From the NCBI RefSeq assembly GCF_024331145.1, contig NZ_JANDJO010000001.1, forward strand, positions 1-64,000: a stretch of DNA of 64,000 bases. The letters are read 5' to 3'. The stretch is from Shimia sp. CNT1-13L.2 (GTDB taxonomy: Bacteria; Pseudomonadota; Alphaproteobacteria; Rhodobacterales; Rhodobacteraceae). The notes beneath the pieces are model-generated. The model worked only from the letters and a program-made list of their open reading frames with translations. It had not been told where the DNA came from and did not search any database. Position 1 is the stretch's first letter. Each line of letters opens with the position of its first letter. The position numbers were made by a program, and so were the translations under genes. This document shows positions 45,321-53,574 of this stretch, one piece after another.

Positions 45321-46490
45321 ATGTCCGACATGATGACCACGCAGGCCGGTGATGCCGGTGCCTTCCGCGACTTCGATCTCTCCCGCGTGCCCACGCCCTG
45401 TTTCGTGGTCGACGAAAAGGCCATCGAGCGCAACCTGACCATCCTCAGGGATGTCGCCGACCAATCCGGCGCCCATGTGCTCTCGGCGCTCAAGGCCTTC
45501 TCCATGTTCTCACTGGCCCCGCTGGTGCGCCAATACCTCGGCGGCACCTGTGCGTCGGGCATCTTCGAGGCCCGTCTCGGCCGCGAGGAATACGGCGGCG
45601 AGGTCGCAACCTTCTGTGCCGGCTACAAGGATCAGGACATCGACGAAATCCTCTCCCTGTCCGACCACATCATCTTCAACAGCCCCGCCCAGAAAGACCG
45701 CTTCCTGGATAAGGCCCAGGCCGCAGGCGTTCAGGTGGGCTTGCGCATCAACCCCGAACATTCCGAGGGCGAGATTCCCAAATACGACCCCTGCGCCCCC
45801 TGTTCGCGTCTTGGCACCCCGATCAGCCAGTTGAGTGCCGAGGTCATGCAGGGCGTCGACGGTCTTCACATGCACACCCTGTGCGAACAGGGGGTAGAGC
45901 CGCTGATGCGCACGTGGTCGGCCGTGGAGTTCAAGCTCCAGCCCTATATCGACGATCTCAAGTGGATCAACTTCGGCGGCGGCCATCACATCACCCGCGC
46001 CGACTATGACACCGAGGTGCTGATCGCGCTGATCAGGGACATCCGTTCCAAATACGGCCTCGAGGTCTATCTCGAACCGGGCGAGGCCGTGGCGCTTGAT
46101 GCGGGCATTCTTGTCGGCGAGATCCTCGACCTGCCGCAGAATGGCATGAACCTCGCCATCACCGACATCTCGGCCACCTGCCACATGCCCGACGTGATCG
46201 AAGCCCCCTACCGTCCCGCCCTTCTGGACGAGGCCGACATCGGTCACACCTACCGCCTTGGCGGCCCCTCCTGCCTCGCTGGTGACGTGATCGGCGACTA
46301 CACCTGGGAACAACCGCTGAAGATCGGCCAACGCTTCGCCTTTCTCGATCAGGCGCATTACTCGATGGTCAAGACCAACACCTTCAACGGCGTGCCCCTG
46401 CCTACCATCGCGCTCTGGAACAGCGAGACCGACGAGCTCAATCTCATCAGGCAGTTCGGTTACGAAGACTTCAAAGAGAGACTCTCATGA
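45321..46490 (+). CDS. nspC: Carboxynorspermidine/carboxyspermidine decarboxylase
   Basis: This 389-residue PLP enzyme of alanine-racemase fold decarboxylates carboxy(nor)spermidine to (nor)spermidine. Family marks include 'TPCFVVDEKAIERNL', the PLP lysine in 'VLSALKAFSMF' (about residue 58), 'LRINPEHSEGEIPKYDPCAPCSRLG' and 'LGGPSCLAGDVIGDY' with its active-site Cys. The ATG at 45321 has AGAGG. Its stop overlaps the start of agmatinase (ATGA), so the two are coupled. The three-palindrome element lies just upstream. Confidence 0.95.
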   Translation: MSDMMTTQAGDAGAFRDFDLSRVPTPCFVVDEKAIERNLTILRDVADQSGAHVLSALKAFSMFSLAPLVRQYLGGTCASGIFEARLGREEYGGEVATFCAGYKDQDIDEILSLSDHIIFNSPAQKDRFLDKAQAAGVQVGLRINPEHSEGEIPKYDPCAPCSRLGTPISQLSAEVMQGVDGLHMHTLCEQGVEPLMRTWSAVEFKLQPYIDDLKWINFGGGHHITRADYDTEVLIALIRDIRSKYGLEVYLEPGEAVALDAGILVGEILDLPQNGMNLAITDISATCHMPDVIEAPYRPALLDEADIGHTYRLGGPSCLAGDVIGDYTWEQPLKIGQRFAFLDQAHYSMVKTNTFNGVPLPTIALWNSETDELNLIRQFGYEDFKERLS

Positions 46491-47332
46491 GCATTTTCCT
46501 CGACAGCGAACTTTCCGATGCAGAACGCAGCGAAGACGCCCGCTTCCGCGTGATCCCGGTGCCGCTCGAACGCACCGTCTCCTATGGCTCGGGCACCAAG
46601 GGCGGCCCCGCCGCGATCATCGAGGCCTCGAACGAGCTTGAACGCATCTGCAACGGCAAGGAACCCTGCGCCAGCGGCATCTTCACCGAAGCGCCGCTTG
46701 ATTGCGATGGCCCGATGCCAGACGTCATGGAACGCCTTGCCCAGCGCACCGGCGCTGCGGTGAATGACGGAAAACTGCCTGTCACGCTGGGCGGGGAACA
46801 TTCGCTGTCCTACGGGGCCGTGATGGGGGTGGCCCGCGCCCTTGGCAAGCCTGTGGGCCTTGTCCAGATCGACGCCCACGCCGACCTGCGCGTGGCCTAT
46901 CAGGGCAACAAACACAGCCACGCCAGCGTCATGCACCTCCTTGCCGAGGAAGGCATCCGGCTGGCGCAATTCGGGGTACGCGCCCTGTGCCAGCAGGAAG
47001 TCGACAGCCGTACCGCCAACGATGTCTTCTTCAAGGATGCAGAGGAACTGGTCACCGGCAACATCCACGCCGTCGACCTGCCCGAGGATTTCCCGGAACT
47101 GGTCTACGTCAGCTTTGATGTCGACGGCCTTGACCCGAGCCAGATGCCCGCCACCGGCACACCGGTTCCCGGTGGTCTCGGCTACTATCAGGCGCTGCAG
47201 CTGGTGGAACACACCCTCAAGGGCCGCACCTGTGTCGGACTTGACGTGGTCGAACTGGCCCCGGACGGCAACGCCGCATGGGACTTCACCGCAGCCCAGA
47301 TCGTCTATCGCCTGATGGCGGCCTGTACCTGA
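46487..47332 (+). CDS. speB: Agmatinase
   Basis: This 281-residue ureohydrolase hydrolyses agmatine to putrescine and urea with a dinuclear Mn site. Metal ligands are in 'GGEHS' (about residues 103-107), 'DAHADLR' (about 126-132) and 'SFDVDGLDP' (about 206-214). The N-terminal part is shorter than in some agmatinases. Its placement with speA makes agmatine the likely substrate. It closes the arginine-to-spermidine cluster; a terminator-like hairpin follows at 47386. Confidence 0.94.
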   Translation: MSIFLDSELSDAERSEDARFRVIPVPLERTVSYGSGTKGGPAAIIEASNELERICNGKEPCASGIFTEAPLDCDGPMPDVMERLAQRTGAAVNDGKLPVTLGGEHSLSYGAVMGVARALGKPVGLVQIDAHADLRVAYQGNKHSHASVMHLLAEEGIRLAQFGVRALCQQEVDSRTANDVFFKDAEELVTGNIHAVDLPEDFPELVYVSFDVDGLDPSQMPATGTPVPGGLGYYQALQLVEHTLKGRTCVGLDVVELAPDGNAAWDFTAAQIVYRLMAACT

Positions 47333-47351
47333 TCGCCCTCCAGCGACCGGA

Positions 47352-47367
47352 AACTTGTTAACAAGTT
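47352..47367. promoter_or_regulatory. 16-bp perfect palindrome upstream of the AbrB-type permease gene
   Basis: AACTTGTTAACAAGTT is a perfect palindrome 43 bases before the permease ATG and overlaps a possible -35 (TTGTTA). A further GTTAAC lies at 47376. It is a candidate operator. Confidence 0.45.
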
Positions 47368-47385
47368 AGCCGCGTGTTAACTGAG

Positions 47386-47409
47386 AGACCTCTCCTCAGA
47401 GGTCTTTTC
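47386..47409 (+). terminator. Terminator-like hairpin ending at the permease start codon
   Basis: AGACCTCT pairs with AGAGGTCT around CCTC and is followed by TTTTC and then the ATG at 47410. It probably terminates the polyamine operon transcript. It leaves no room for a ribosome-binding site of the next gene. Confidence 0.75.
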
Positions 47410-48483
47410 ATGTTTTCAGACCTGCGCGCACTCGTCCCCAAGCTTCCTGGCCTGCTCTTGCTGCTGCTTCTGGGCCTCGCCGGCGCACTTTCGGCCCGTA
47501 CTCTCGGCCTGCCCATTCCCTTTCTGCTGGGCAGCCTGGTGTTCGTTGCAACCTATGCCATCGTGACCTTTGCCCGCACCGGCACCCGACCGTGGTACCC
47601 CAAGCCCCTGCGCACCACCTTCATTGCCGTCATCGGCGTGCTGATCGGTTCGACATTCAAGGCCGACATGGCGGGCGAACTGCCCCGCATCTGGATCACG
47701 ATCCTCGCGATGGTGCCCTTTGTCTTTGCCGCCCACGCGATCGGCTATGGCATCTTTCGCCATATCGGCCGCTATGACCCCGTCACGGCAACCTATGCCG
47801 CAATGCCCGGCGGGTTGATCGAAGCGGTCTCTCTCGGCGAGAAAGCTGGCGGCGATGTCGAGACCCTCAGCATTCAGCACTTCCTGCGCATCGTGATCGT
47901 CGTTGTGACCATCCCGACCCTGTTCTACCTCTGGACCGGCGAAACGGTCGGCAGCGCGGCTGGCCAGCACCTCAACGCTTCCCCCGTCGAAGTGACCGAT
48001 TGGCTTCTTATCGCCACCCTAGCCCTCATCGGCGGTGTCGTCGGGATCAAACTGCGCCTGCCGGCAGGCCACATGATCGGCCCCCTCGCTCTCACCGCGA
48101 CCCTACAGGCCACCGGTGTTGTGGACATTTCCGGACCGGCGATCCTGCTGAACGGTGCCCAACTGATTGTTGGCGTCGGCCTTGGTGCCACCTTCGCCCG
48201 CACCACCCTGCGCCACCTGCTTTCCTGCCTCAGCCTTGGCATTCTCGTGGTCGCCGTTCTGCTCGGGCTCGGTTTCGGGATCGCAACGCTGCTCGCCCCC
48301 TTCTCACCGATGCCCTTCGAGGCTGTTCTCATCAGCTTTGCACCCGGCGGCGTCACCGAAATGGGCCTGATCGCCCTGAGCCTCGGCGTCAGCCCGGTGC
48401 TGGTTGCCGCGCATCACCTGTTCCGGATTTCCTTCACGGTCACGGTCATCTCGATCCTCGCCCGACGCGCGACATCGCGTTAA
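47410..48483 (+). CDS. AbrB-type (ammonia monooxygenase-like) membrane protein
   Basis: This 357-residue inner-membrane protein has about ten hydrophobic helices and a duplicated AbrB-type module: 'LPIPFLLGSLVFV...' in the first half and 'LPAGHMIGPLALTATLQATG' in the second. Each is followed by a 'PGG' loop (AAMPGGLIEAVSLGEKAG and SFAPGGVTEMGLIALSLG). The family is annotated AbrB/ammonia monooxygenase-like from an old misnomer; the substrate is unknown. The ATG at 47410 is preceded directly by a terminator hairpin, so a leaderless or internal transcript is likely. Confidence 0.88.
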   Translation: MFSDLRALVPKLPGLLLLLLLGLAGALSARTLGLPIPFLLGSLVFVATYAIVTFARTGTRPWYPKPLRTTFIAVIGVLIGSTFKADMAGELPRIWITILAMVPFVFAAHAIGYGIFRHIGRYDPVTATYAAMPGGLIEAVSLGEKAGGDVETLSIQHFLRIVIVVVTIPTLFYLWTGETVGSAAGQHLNASPVEVTDWLLIATLALIGGVVGIKLRLPAGHMIGPLALTATLQATGVVDISGPAILLNGAQLIVGVGLGATFARTTLRHLLSCLSLGILVVAVLLGLGFGIATLLAPFSPMPFEAVLISFAPGGVTEMGLIALSLGVSPVLVAAHHLFRISFTVTVISILARRATSR

Positions 48484-48520
48484 GGCGCCCCGCGACACGG
48501 CACCTCTCATTCAACGAGCA

Positions 48521-48663
48521 CGGGCCAAAGGCCCGGGCCGCGCCCGACCCTCCCCCCGGGAGGGCGCATTCTCACCGCGGCACGACCCCTTGCCCAGATC
48601 GTCGGTTTCACTGTCGCAGAAAACGCGACCGTTCATGCGCCCACCCAGTGTCGGGCGCGGCCC
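48521..48663. repeat. Structured inverted-repeat element of about 140 bp
   Basis: GGGCCGCGCCCGAC (48535-48548) is a perfect inverted copy of 48650-48663. Inside it GGGCGCAT (48562-48569) pairs with ATGCGCCC (48635-48642). Two more hairpins lie in the core: CGAC/GTCG (48583 and 48601) and GTCGC/GCGAC (48613 and 48625). A small CGGGCC-AAA-GGCCCG hairpin flanks it on the left (48521-48535). No coding sequence was seen. Confidence 0.75.
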
Positions 48664-48709
48664 TTCACTAGCAGAGAGAGCAAACTTCCATTTCTGTCAT
48701 CGCAACTGA

Positions 48710-48736
48710 AAAGGCAGGGCCCAAGACCCTGCCTTT
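48710..48736 (-). terminator. Terminator of the iorA-iorB-like operon
   Basis: AAAGGCAGGG pairs with CCCTGCCTTT around a seven-base loop, 24 bases beyond the minus-strand stop at 48760, followed by TTTTC on that strand. Confidence 0.82.
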
Positions 48737-48759
48737 CCAAATGTCAGTTCCGTCGCGCC

Positions 48760-51000
48760 TTAGACGAAATCAATATGCTTGCTGAACGGCATTTCGCGAA
48801 TCCGCTGCCCAGTTGCAGCAAAGATCGCATTGGCCAGCGCGGGCGCTGCCGGCGGCACCGGAGGTTCGCCGATGCCCCGCACCTTGTCACCGTTCTCAAG
48901 GCCGCGCACGAAGATCTCGGGACACTGGCGCAGACGCATACCTTCCGCATCCCAATAGTTCGCCTGCTCGGCCATACCATCGGCATAGGTGATCTCGCTG
49001 TTGATCGCGTGACCAAGGGCAAAGACAACGCCCCCCTGCACAAGGTTTTCAAAGTTCACCGGGTCCACGACAGTGCCCACATCGGCCGCAACCCAGACCT
49101 TGTCGATCTTGATCCCGGCATCCGTGTTCGTCACCTCGATCACCTCGGCAGTCGGCACCCCGAAACTCTCGACAAAGGCCACGCCGCGCCCCTTGTTCGG
49201 GCCCAGTTCACCGCCCCATGACGACATCTCGGCCACCGCCTCAAGCACCTTGCGGCTCGCGTCATGCCCGATCAGGCGCAGACGCTCTTCCATCGGATCG
49301 GCCCCCGCCTCGTGGATCAACTCATCCAGGAAGCTGTCAAAGAAGAACCCGTTGGCCGAGGCCCCGACCGACCGCCATGACGACACCGGCGCAAGGCCCG
49401 GCACGCGATAGCCGCGCATCCGGTAGTTCGGCAGGTCATAGGGATTGTTCCACGAGCCTGCGACGATCTGGCTATCCGGCCCCGGCACCGGGATCTTCGC
49501 CCGGCCCATCTGGGACTCCACGACCGATGGCATCGCCACCTGAAGGTCGATGGCCTCGACCTTGCCGTCCTTCACGACACCGGCAGCACGCGCCATGCCA
49601 ATGTGGCGCGGGAAGTCATGGGCAAAATCCTCTTCCCGGCTGTAGGTCAGCTTGACCGGCGTGCCGCGCATCTGGTTGGCAATTTCCGCCGCCTGCTTAA
49701 TGTGTTCGAACTCAAGACGATGACCAAAGCTGCCGCCCATGAACTGGTTGTGCAGCGTGACCTGCTCTTGCTCATGGCCGGTGATCTCGGCCACCAGAAC
49801 CTGCAACTGGCGCGGAATCTGGTGCCCGGTCCAGACCGTGACCCCGCCCTCTTCGACAAGAACCGTTGCGTTCAACGGCTCAAGCGGCGCATGGGCCACA
49901 TAGGGCGCACGGTATTCCGCCGCAAAGGCACCACCGGCCGCAACCGCCGCCGCGGCATCGCCATCGTCACGCCACTGCTTGTCCAGCTTGTCTTCGGTGA
50001 ACGACGCTGCGATGGCCTCCCAGTGCTGATCCTGCTCTGCCGGATAGGGCGCCTCTCCCCAGTCAAAATCGATGGCTTCCGCCGCCTGGATCGCACGCCA
50101 GGTGTTGTCGGCGATCACCGCAACGCCGCCCGTGATCTCGACAATCCCCTTCACACCGCGCATCTCCTTCGCGGCGCTTGCGTCATAGCCGTTCAAGGCC
50201 CCGCCCTGACGCGGGTTCACCTTGACTGTCGCGTGCACGGCCCCCGGCACCTCGACATCGATGCCATAGGTCTGGGTGCCGGTCGATTTGGCGATGATGT
50301 CAAGACGCTGCATCGGTTTGCCGATCAGGCGCCACGCGCTCGGATCACGCAATGTCACGTCCGTCACCGGCTCGAGACCCGCGGCAATCGGCGCCAGTTC
50401 CTGGTAACTCAGCTTCGTGCCATCCGGCAGGATCACATGACCCGCCTCGGTCTTGAGCGCGGTCGTATTGATCCCGCTTTTCTGAGCCGCAGCCGCCTTG
50501 AGCGTCTCCCGTGCGATGGCCCCTGCCTCGCGCAACTTGTCGAAACTGTCGGGCATTGCGGTCGACCCACCGGTGATCTGCATCCCGAGAAGCTTGGTCA
50601 AGCCGCCCATGACGCCGCGCATCGTCTCGGCGGTAAAACTCTCGTCCGTGGACATGAAGGGCACGCCTTCGTCCGCCAAAGCGCGGTTCCAATAGGCCGC
50701 CGCCGGCTTGCCAAAGCTCACATCGAACTGGCCGAACTCGAGGTCCATTTCCTCCGCGATCAGGGCCGCCTGCGAATGTGCAACCCCCTGCCCCTTGTCG
50801 CCGTGCGGCCCGATCAGCGTGATCTTGTCGCCTTCGATGATGACCCACGGATTGAAGGTCGCCGCCCCTTGGGCAAGACCATCTTCCAGCGGATTCGCAG
50901 AGGGTGAGCGCACCTTGTAGACACCAAAGGCCACGCCTCCAAGAACAGCAGCCGACCCGATAAGGAATGTACGACGGGCAATTTTTCCAACGCTAGCCAT
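48760..51000 (-). CDS. Molybdopterin-binding aldehyde/isoquinoline oxidoreductase large subunit
   Basis: This 746-residue protein is of the xanthine-dehydrogenase family, most like isoquinoline 1-oxidoreductase beta subunit (IorB) and related aldehyde dehydrogenases. A twin-arginine signal (ARRTFLIGSAAVLGG) targets it to the periplasm with its cofactor. Further marks are 'TGHQIPRQLQVLVAEITG', 'GSFGHRLEFEHIKQA', 'VRIPGLAPVSSWRSVGASANGFF'-like text and the C-terminal 'GIGEPPVPPAAPALANAIFAATG', which contains the catalytic-type Glu. The substrate cannot be told. It is the second gene after the [2Fe-2S] subunit, three bases apart. Confidence 0.92.
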   Translation of the reverse strand: MASVGKIARRTFLIGSAAVLGGVAFGVYKVRSPSANPLEDGLAQGAATFNPWVIIEGDKITLIGPHGDKGQGVAHSQAALIAEEMDLEFGQFDVSFGKPAAAYWNRALADEGVPFMSTDESFTAETMRGVMGGLTKLLGMQITGGSTAMPDSFDKLREAGAIARETLKAAAAQKSGINTTALKTEAGHVILPDGTKLSYQELAPIAAGLEPVTDVTLRDPSAWRLIGKPMQRLDIIAKSTGTQTYGIDVEVPGAVHATVKVNPRQGGALNGYDASAAKEMRGVKGIVEITGGVAVIADNTWRAIQAAEAIDFDWGEAPYPAEQDQHWEAIAASFTEDKLDKQWRDDGDAAAAVAAGGAFAAEYRAPYVAHAPLEPLNATVLVEEGGVTVWTGHQIPRQLQVLVAEITGHEQEQVTLHNQFMGGSFGHRLEFEHIKQAAEIANQMRGTPVKLTYSREEDFAHDFPRHIGMARAAGVVKDGKVEAIDLQVAMPSVVESQMGRAKIPVPGPDSQIVAGSWNNPYDLPNYRMRGYRVPGLAPVSSWRSVGASANGFFFDSFLDELIHEAGADPMEERLRLIGHDASRKVLEAVAEMSSWGGELGPNKGRGVAFVESFGVPTAEVIEVTNTDAGIKIDKVWVAADVGTVVDPVNFENLVQGGVVFALGHAINSEITYADGMAEQANYWDAEGMRLRQCPEIFVRGLENGDKVRGIGEPPVPPAAPALANAIFAATGQRIREMPFSKHIDFV

Positions 51001-51003
51001 GAT

Positions 51004-51462
51004 TTACGCCCCCTGCACCTTGGTTGCCGCCAGCTTCACCGCCGCGCGGATACGCGGATAGGTGCCGCACCGGCAGAGGTTACCCGACATTGCCTCGTCG
51101 ATCTCGTCGTCCGACGGGGTGGGGTTGTCGCTCAGCAACGAAGCCGCCTGCATGATCTGTCCCGACTGGCAATAGCCGCACTGCGCGACCTGCGTCTCGA
51201 TCCAGGCCTCCTGAACCGCGTGCAACGCGTCTGGCTGGCCCAGACCGTTGATGGTGGTCACCTCACCATCCACATCCGCAACCGGGGTCTGGCACGACCG
51301 CACCGCCACGCCGTCGATATGCACCGTGCAGGCCCCGCAGGCCGCAACACCGCAGCCATACTTCACACCCTTGATGTTCAGCTCATCCCTGAGCACCCAC
51401 AGAAGCGGCATATCCTCTTCGACATCCACTTCATGAGTCTTTCCGTCCACAACCAGTTGCAC
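51004..51462 (-). CDS. [2Fe-2S] small subunit of the molybdenum oxidoreductase
   Basis: This 152-residue protein is like IorA and other small subunits that carry two [2Fe-2S] clusters. The plant-ferredoxin-type cluster is in '[20 protein letters not shown]' with a fourth Cys in 'RSCQ'. The second is in '[13 protein letters not shown]' and '[14 protein letters not shown]'. It passes electrons from the molybdenum site to an external acceptor. The start is a GTG at 51462, six bases after AGGAGG; an upstream TTG would place that site inside the gene. A predicted AraC operator lies upstream. Confidence 0.93.
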   Translation of the reverse strand: MQLVVDGKTHEVDVEEDMPLLWVLRDELNIKGVKYGCGVAACGACTVHIDGVAVRSCQTPVADVDGEVTTINGLGQPDALHAVQEAWIETQVAQCGYCQSGQIMQAASLLSDNPTPSDDEIDEAMSGNLCRCGTYPRIRAAVKLAATKVQGA

Positions 51463-51531
51463 GCGCTGCCTCCTGTTGACCAAATCGCTTGCCTAACAGA
51501 TTAGCACTAACTCCCGGCATTCAACTTGCGG

Positions 51532-51562
51532 ATCGCGCCAAAATCCTTTCAGATGGTGCCAA
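51532..51562 (-). promoter_or_regulatory. Predicted AraC-family operator upstream of the molybdenum oxidoreductase operon
   Basis: On the minus strand TTGGCACCAT (51562-51553) and TTGGCGCGAT (51541-51532) are direct repeats exactly 21 bp apart. Seven bases after the proximal unit comes TTGAAT, a possible -35. The same unit and spacing occur at 52640-52670. Confidence 0.75.
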
Positions 51563-51640
51563 ACGTCGCGTCACCTCTGGATTGGTGGGATCCCGCGCGC
51601 CACTCTGAACCGTGTAAATCAGCCACCGTGCAGGTCCCTC

Positions 51641-52639
51641 ATGAGCCAGAAAAACCTCTACCCCGTCGGTCAGAAATTCAAACAGCTCTGCCAGGTTCTC
51701 AAGATTTCCCCCGAACGCGTCCTGCGCCGTGCGGGCTATGCGCCCGACTATCTCGACAACGAAGGCAAGGGCAGCACGGCACGGCAGTTCTTCGATATCT
51801 TCGCCGCCATCGAGCAAGAGGCCAAACGCGACGATCTCGCGCTTTTCCTTGGCAAAATGTTCGCCCACGGCCCCTTTGTGCCGCCGGTCTATGCCTTCTC
51901 CTGTAGCGCCGACATTGAAAGCGGCGTCAAGCGCATGGCCTTGTTCAAACCCCTCGTCGCCCCCTGCAAACTTGGCGTCGAACGCGACGACGTAAAGGTT
52001 TCGCTCACCTTTCAGTCCTCGGATCCAACGGTGGCCATGCCCGCCTGCATGGCGATGTTTGAACTGGTGTATTTCGTGGAATGCTGCCGCTGCTTTACCG
52101 CCGAACATATCGTACCGCTCGATATCACCCTGCCCGATGGCGTCACCCTGACGCCCGAGTTGATCGACTTCTTCGGCGTGACCCCCAGCTCCAGCGGCTT
52201 GCCCGCCATCCACCTCAGCATCGAAGACGCCACCCGCCCGCTGATCTCGGAAAACCCGGAACTGCTGGCAGGTTTCGTCAAGGATCTGACCCGTCAACTC
52301 GAAGAGAAGAACAGCGACACGCCGCTCACAACCCGCCTGCGCAATGCCCTGCTCGAAATGCTTCCAGCTGGCCAGTCTTCGGTCGATTCCGCCTGTGATC
52401 GCCTCTGCATGTCGCGCCGCAGTCTTCAGCGCAAACTGCGCGATGAAGGCACCACCTACCAGTCCGTCCTCGACGGCGTGCGCTCGGAACTTTCCCTGCA
52501 ATACCTGCGCCACGACGACATGAGCGTCGAGGAAATCTCGTATCTTCTGGCCTACCGCGACCCCAACTCCTTCTACCGCGCATTCCAGGGCTGGACCGGC
52601 ATGACCCCGATGCAGGCACGCGGCATGGCCGCCCACTAA
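51641..52639 (+). CDS. AraC family transcriptional regulator
   Basis: This 332-residue protein has an N-terminal arabinose-binding-type sensor domain of the OruR/ArgR-like group and a C-terminal double helix-turn-helix (about residues 240-325): 'LCMSRRSLQRKLRDEGTTYQSVL' and 'MSVEEISYLLAYRDPNSFYRAFQGWTGMTP'. It is divergent from the molybdenum oxidoreductase operon and directly upstream of two reductase genes. Matching operators on both sides suggest that it controls both. The ATG at 51641 is assumed; a GTG at 51629 is possible. Confidence 0.93.
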   Translation: MSQKNLYPVGQKFKQLCQVLKISPERVLRRAGYAPDYLDNEGKGSTARQFFDIFAAIEQEAKRDDLALFLGKMFAHGPFVPPVYAFSCSADIESGVKRMALFKPLVAPCKLGVERDDVKVSLTFQSSDPTVAMPACMAMFELVYFVECCRCFTAEHIVPLDITLPDGVTLTPELIDFFGVTPSSSGLPAIHLSIEDATRPLISENPELLAGFVKDLTRQLEEKNSDTPLTTRLRNALLEMLPAGQSSVDSACDRLCMSRRSLQRKLRDEGTTYQSVLDGVRSELSLQYLRHDDMSVEEISYLLAYRDPNSFYRAFQGWTGMTPMQARGMAAH

Positions 52640-52705
52640 TTGGCGCAATTCGCAAGTCATTTGGCACAATCCGTTTTTGAAACGTCACGCCACGCTGCGT
52701 ATCTC
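52640..52705 (+). promoter_or_regulatory. Predicted AraC-family operator and promoter for the SDR-reductase pair
   Basis: TTGGCGCAAT (52640) and TTGGCACAAT (52661) are direct repeats 21 bp apart. Six bases after the second unit lie TTGAAA (52677-52682) and, 17 bp later, TATCTC (52700-52705). The geometry fits class II activation by an AraC-family protein. Confidence 0.78.
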
Positions 52706-52740
52706 ATGGGCAGCGGAACGTGAACCCACAGGAGTTTCCA

Positions 52741-53562
52741 ATGACCCAGACCATTCTCATCACCGGCGCATCCTCTGGCATCGGCAAAACCACCGCCAAG
52801 CTGTTTCACGACAAGGGCTGGAACGTCATCGCCACCATGCGCAGCCCCGAACATGAAGACGAGCTGACGCAACTACCCAACACCCTTGTCACCCGGCTTG
52901 ACGTGACCGACAGCGCGTCAATCGAAGCCGCAGTTACCGAAGGCATCAAGGCATTTGGCAAGATTGACGTCCTGCTCAACAACGCAGGTTACGGCGCATA
53001 CGGCCCCCTCGAAGCGTTCCCGATGGATCGCATCAAACGCCAGTTCGACACCAACGTCATCGGCCTGATCGAGACCACCAAGGCCGTCCTGCCCCACATG
53101 CGCGCCAACGGCTCGGGCACCATCGTCAACATCTCTTCGATCGGCGGCCAGATGACCTTCCCCCTCGGAGCCCTCTACCACGGCACTAAGTTCGCAGTCG
53201 AAGGCATCTCCGAAGCCATGCACTTTGAACTCGAAGCCGCCGGCATCAAGACCAAGATCGTTGAGCCGGGTATGATCGCCACGGATTTCGGCGGCCGCTC
53301 TTTCGACTTCGTAAACGACGAAGCCATGACCGAATACCAGCCTGTTGTTCAGGCCCTGTTCGGCGCATGGGGCAGCGAAGAAATGGCCGCCCGCGCCTCA
53401 CAGCCCATCGTGGTAGCCAAGGTCATCTGGGACGCGGTGACGGATGGCACCAATACCCTGCGCTATCGGGCGGGTGCCGACGCGGTTGAACTTCTGGACA
53501 ACCGCAAGGCCCTCGATGACGCCACCTTTATCGGTGGCCTGAAACAACAGCTTGGCCTCTGA
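52741..53562 (+). CDS. Short-chain dehydrogenase/reductase
   Basis: This 273-residue classical SDR has the NAD(P)-binding TGASSGIG (about residues 8-15), 'NNAGYGAYGP' (NNAG), the catalytic Ser in 'VNISSIGG' and the Y-x3-K motif in 'YHGTKFAVEG' (about residues 154-158). It oxidises or reduces an alcohol or carbonyl; the substrate is unknown. AGGAG is spaced correctly before the ATG at 52741. It is probably in one transcript with the epimerase-like gene, 12 bases downstream. Confidence 0.94.
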   Translation: MTQTILITGASSGIGKTTAKLFHDKGWNVIATMRSPEHEDELTQLPNTLVTRLDVTDSASIEAAVTEGIKAFGKIDVLLNNAGYGAYGPLEAFPMDRIKRQFDTNVIGLIETTKAVLPHMRANGSGTIVNISSIGGQMTFPLGALYHGTKFAVEGISEAMHFELEAAGIKTKIVEPGMIATDFGGRSFDFVNDEAMTEYQPVVQALFGAWGSEEMAARASQPIVVAKVIWDAVTDGTNTLRYRAGADAVELLDNRKALDDATFIGGLKQQLGL

Positions 53563-53574
53563 AAGGAACCCGTG

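Noticed and set aside
48484-48520. Possible short gene after the AbrB-type permease
   Set aside because: No start codon with ribosome-binding site; the region leads into the structured inverted-repeat element.
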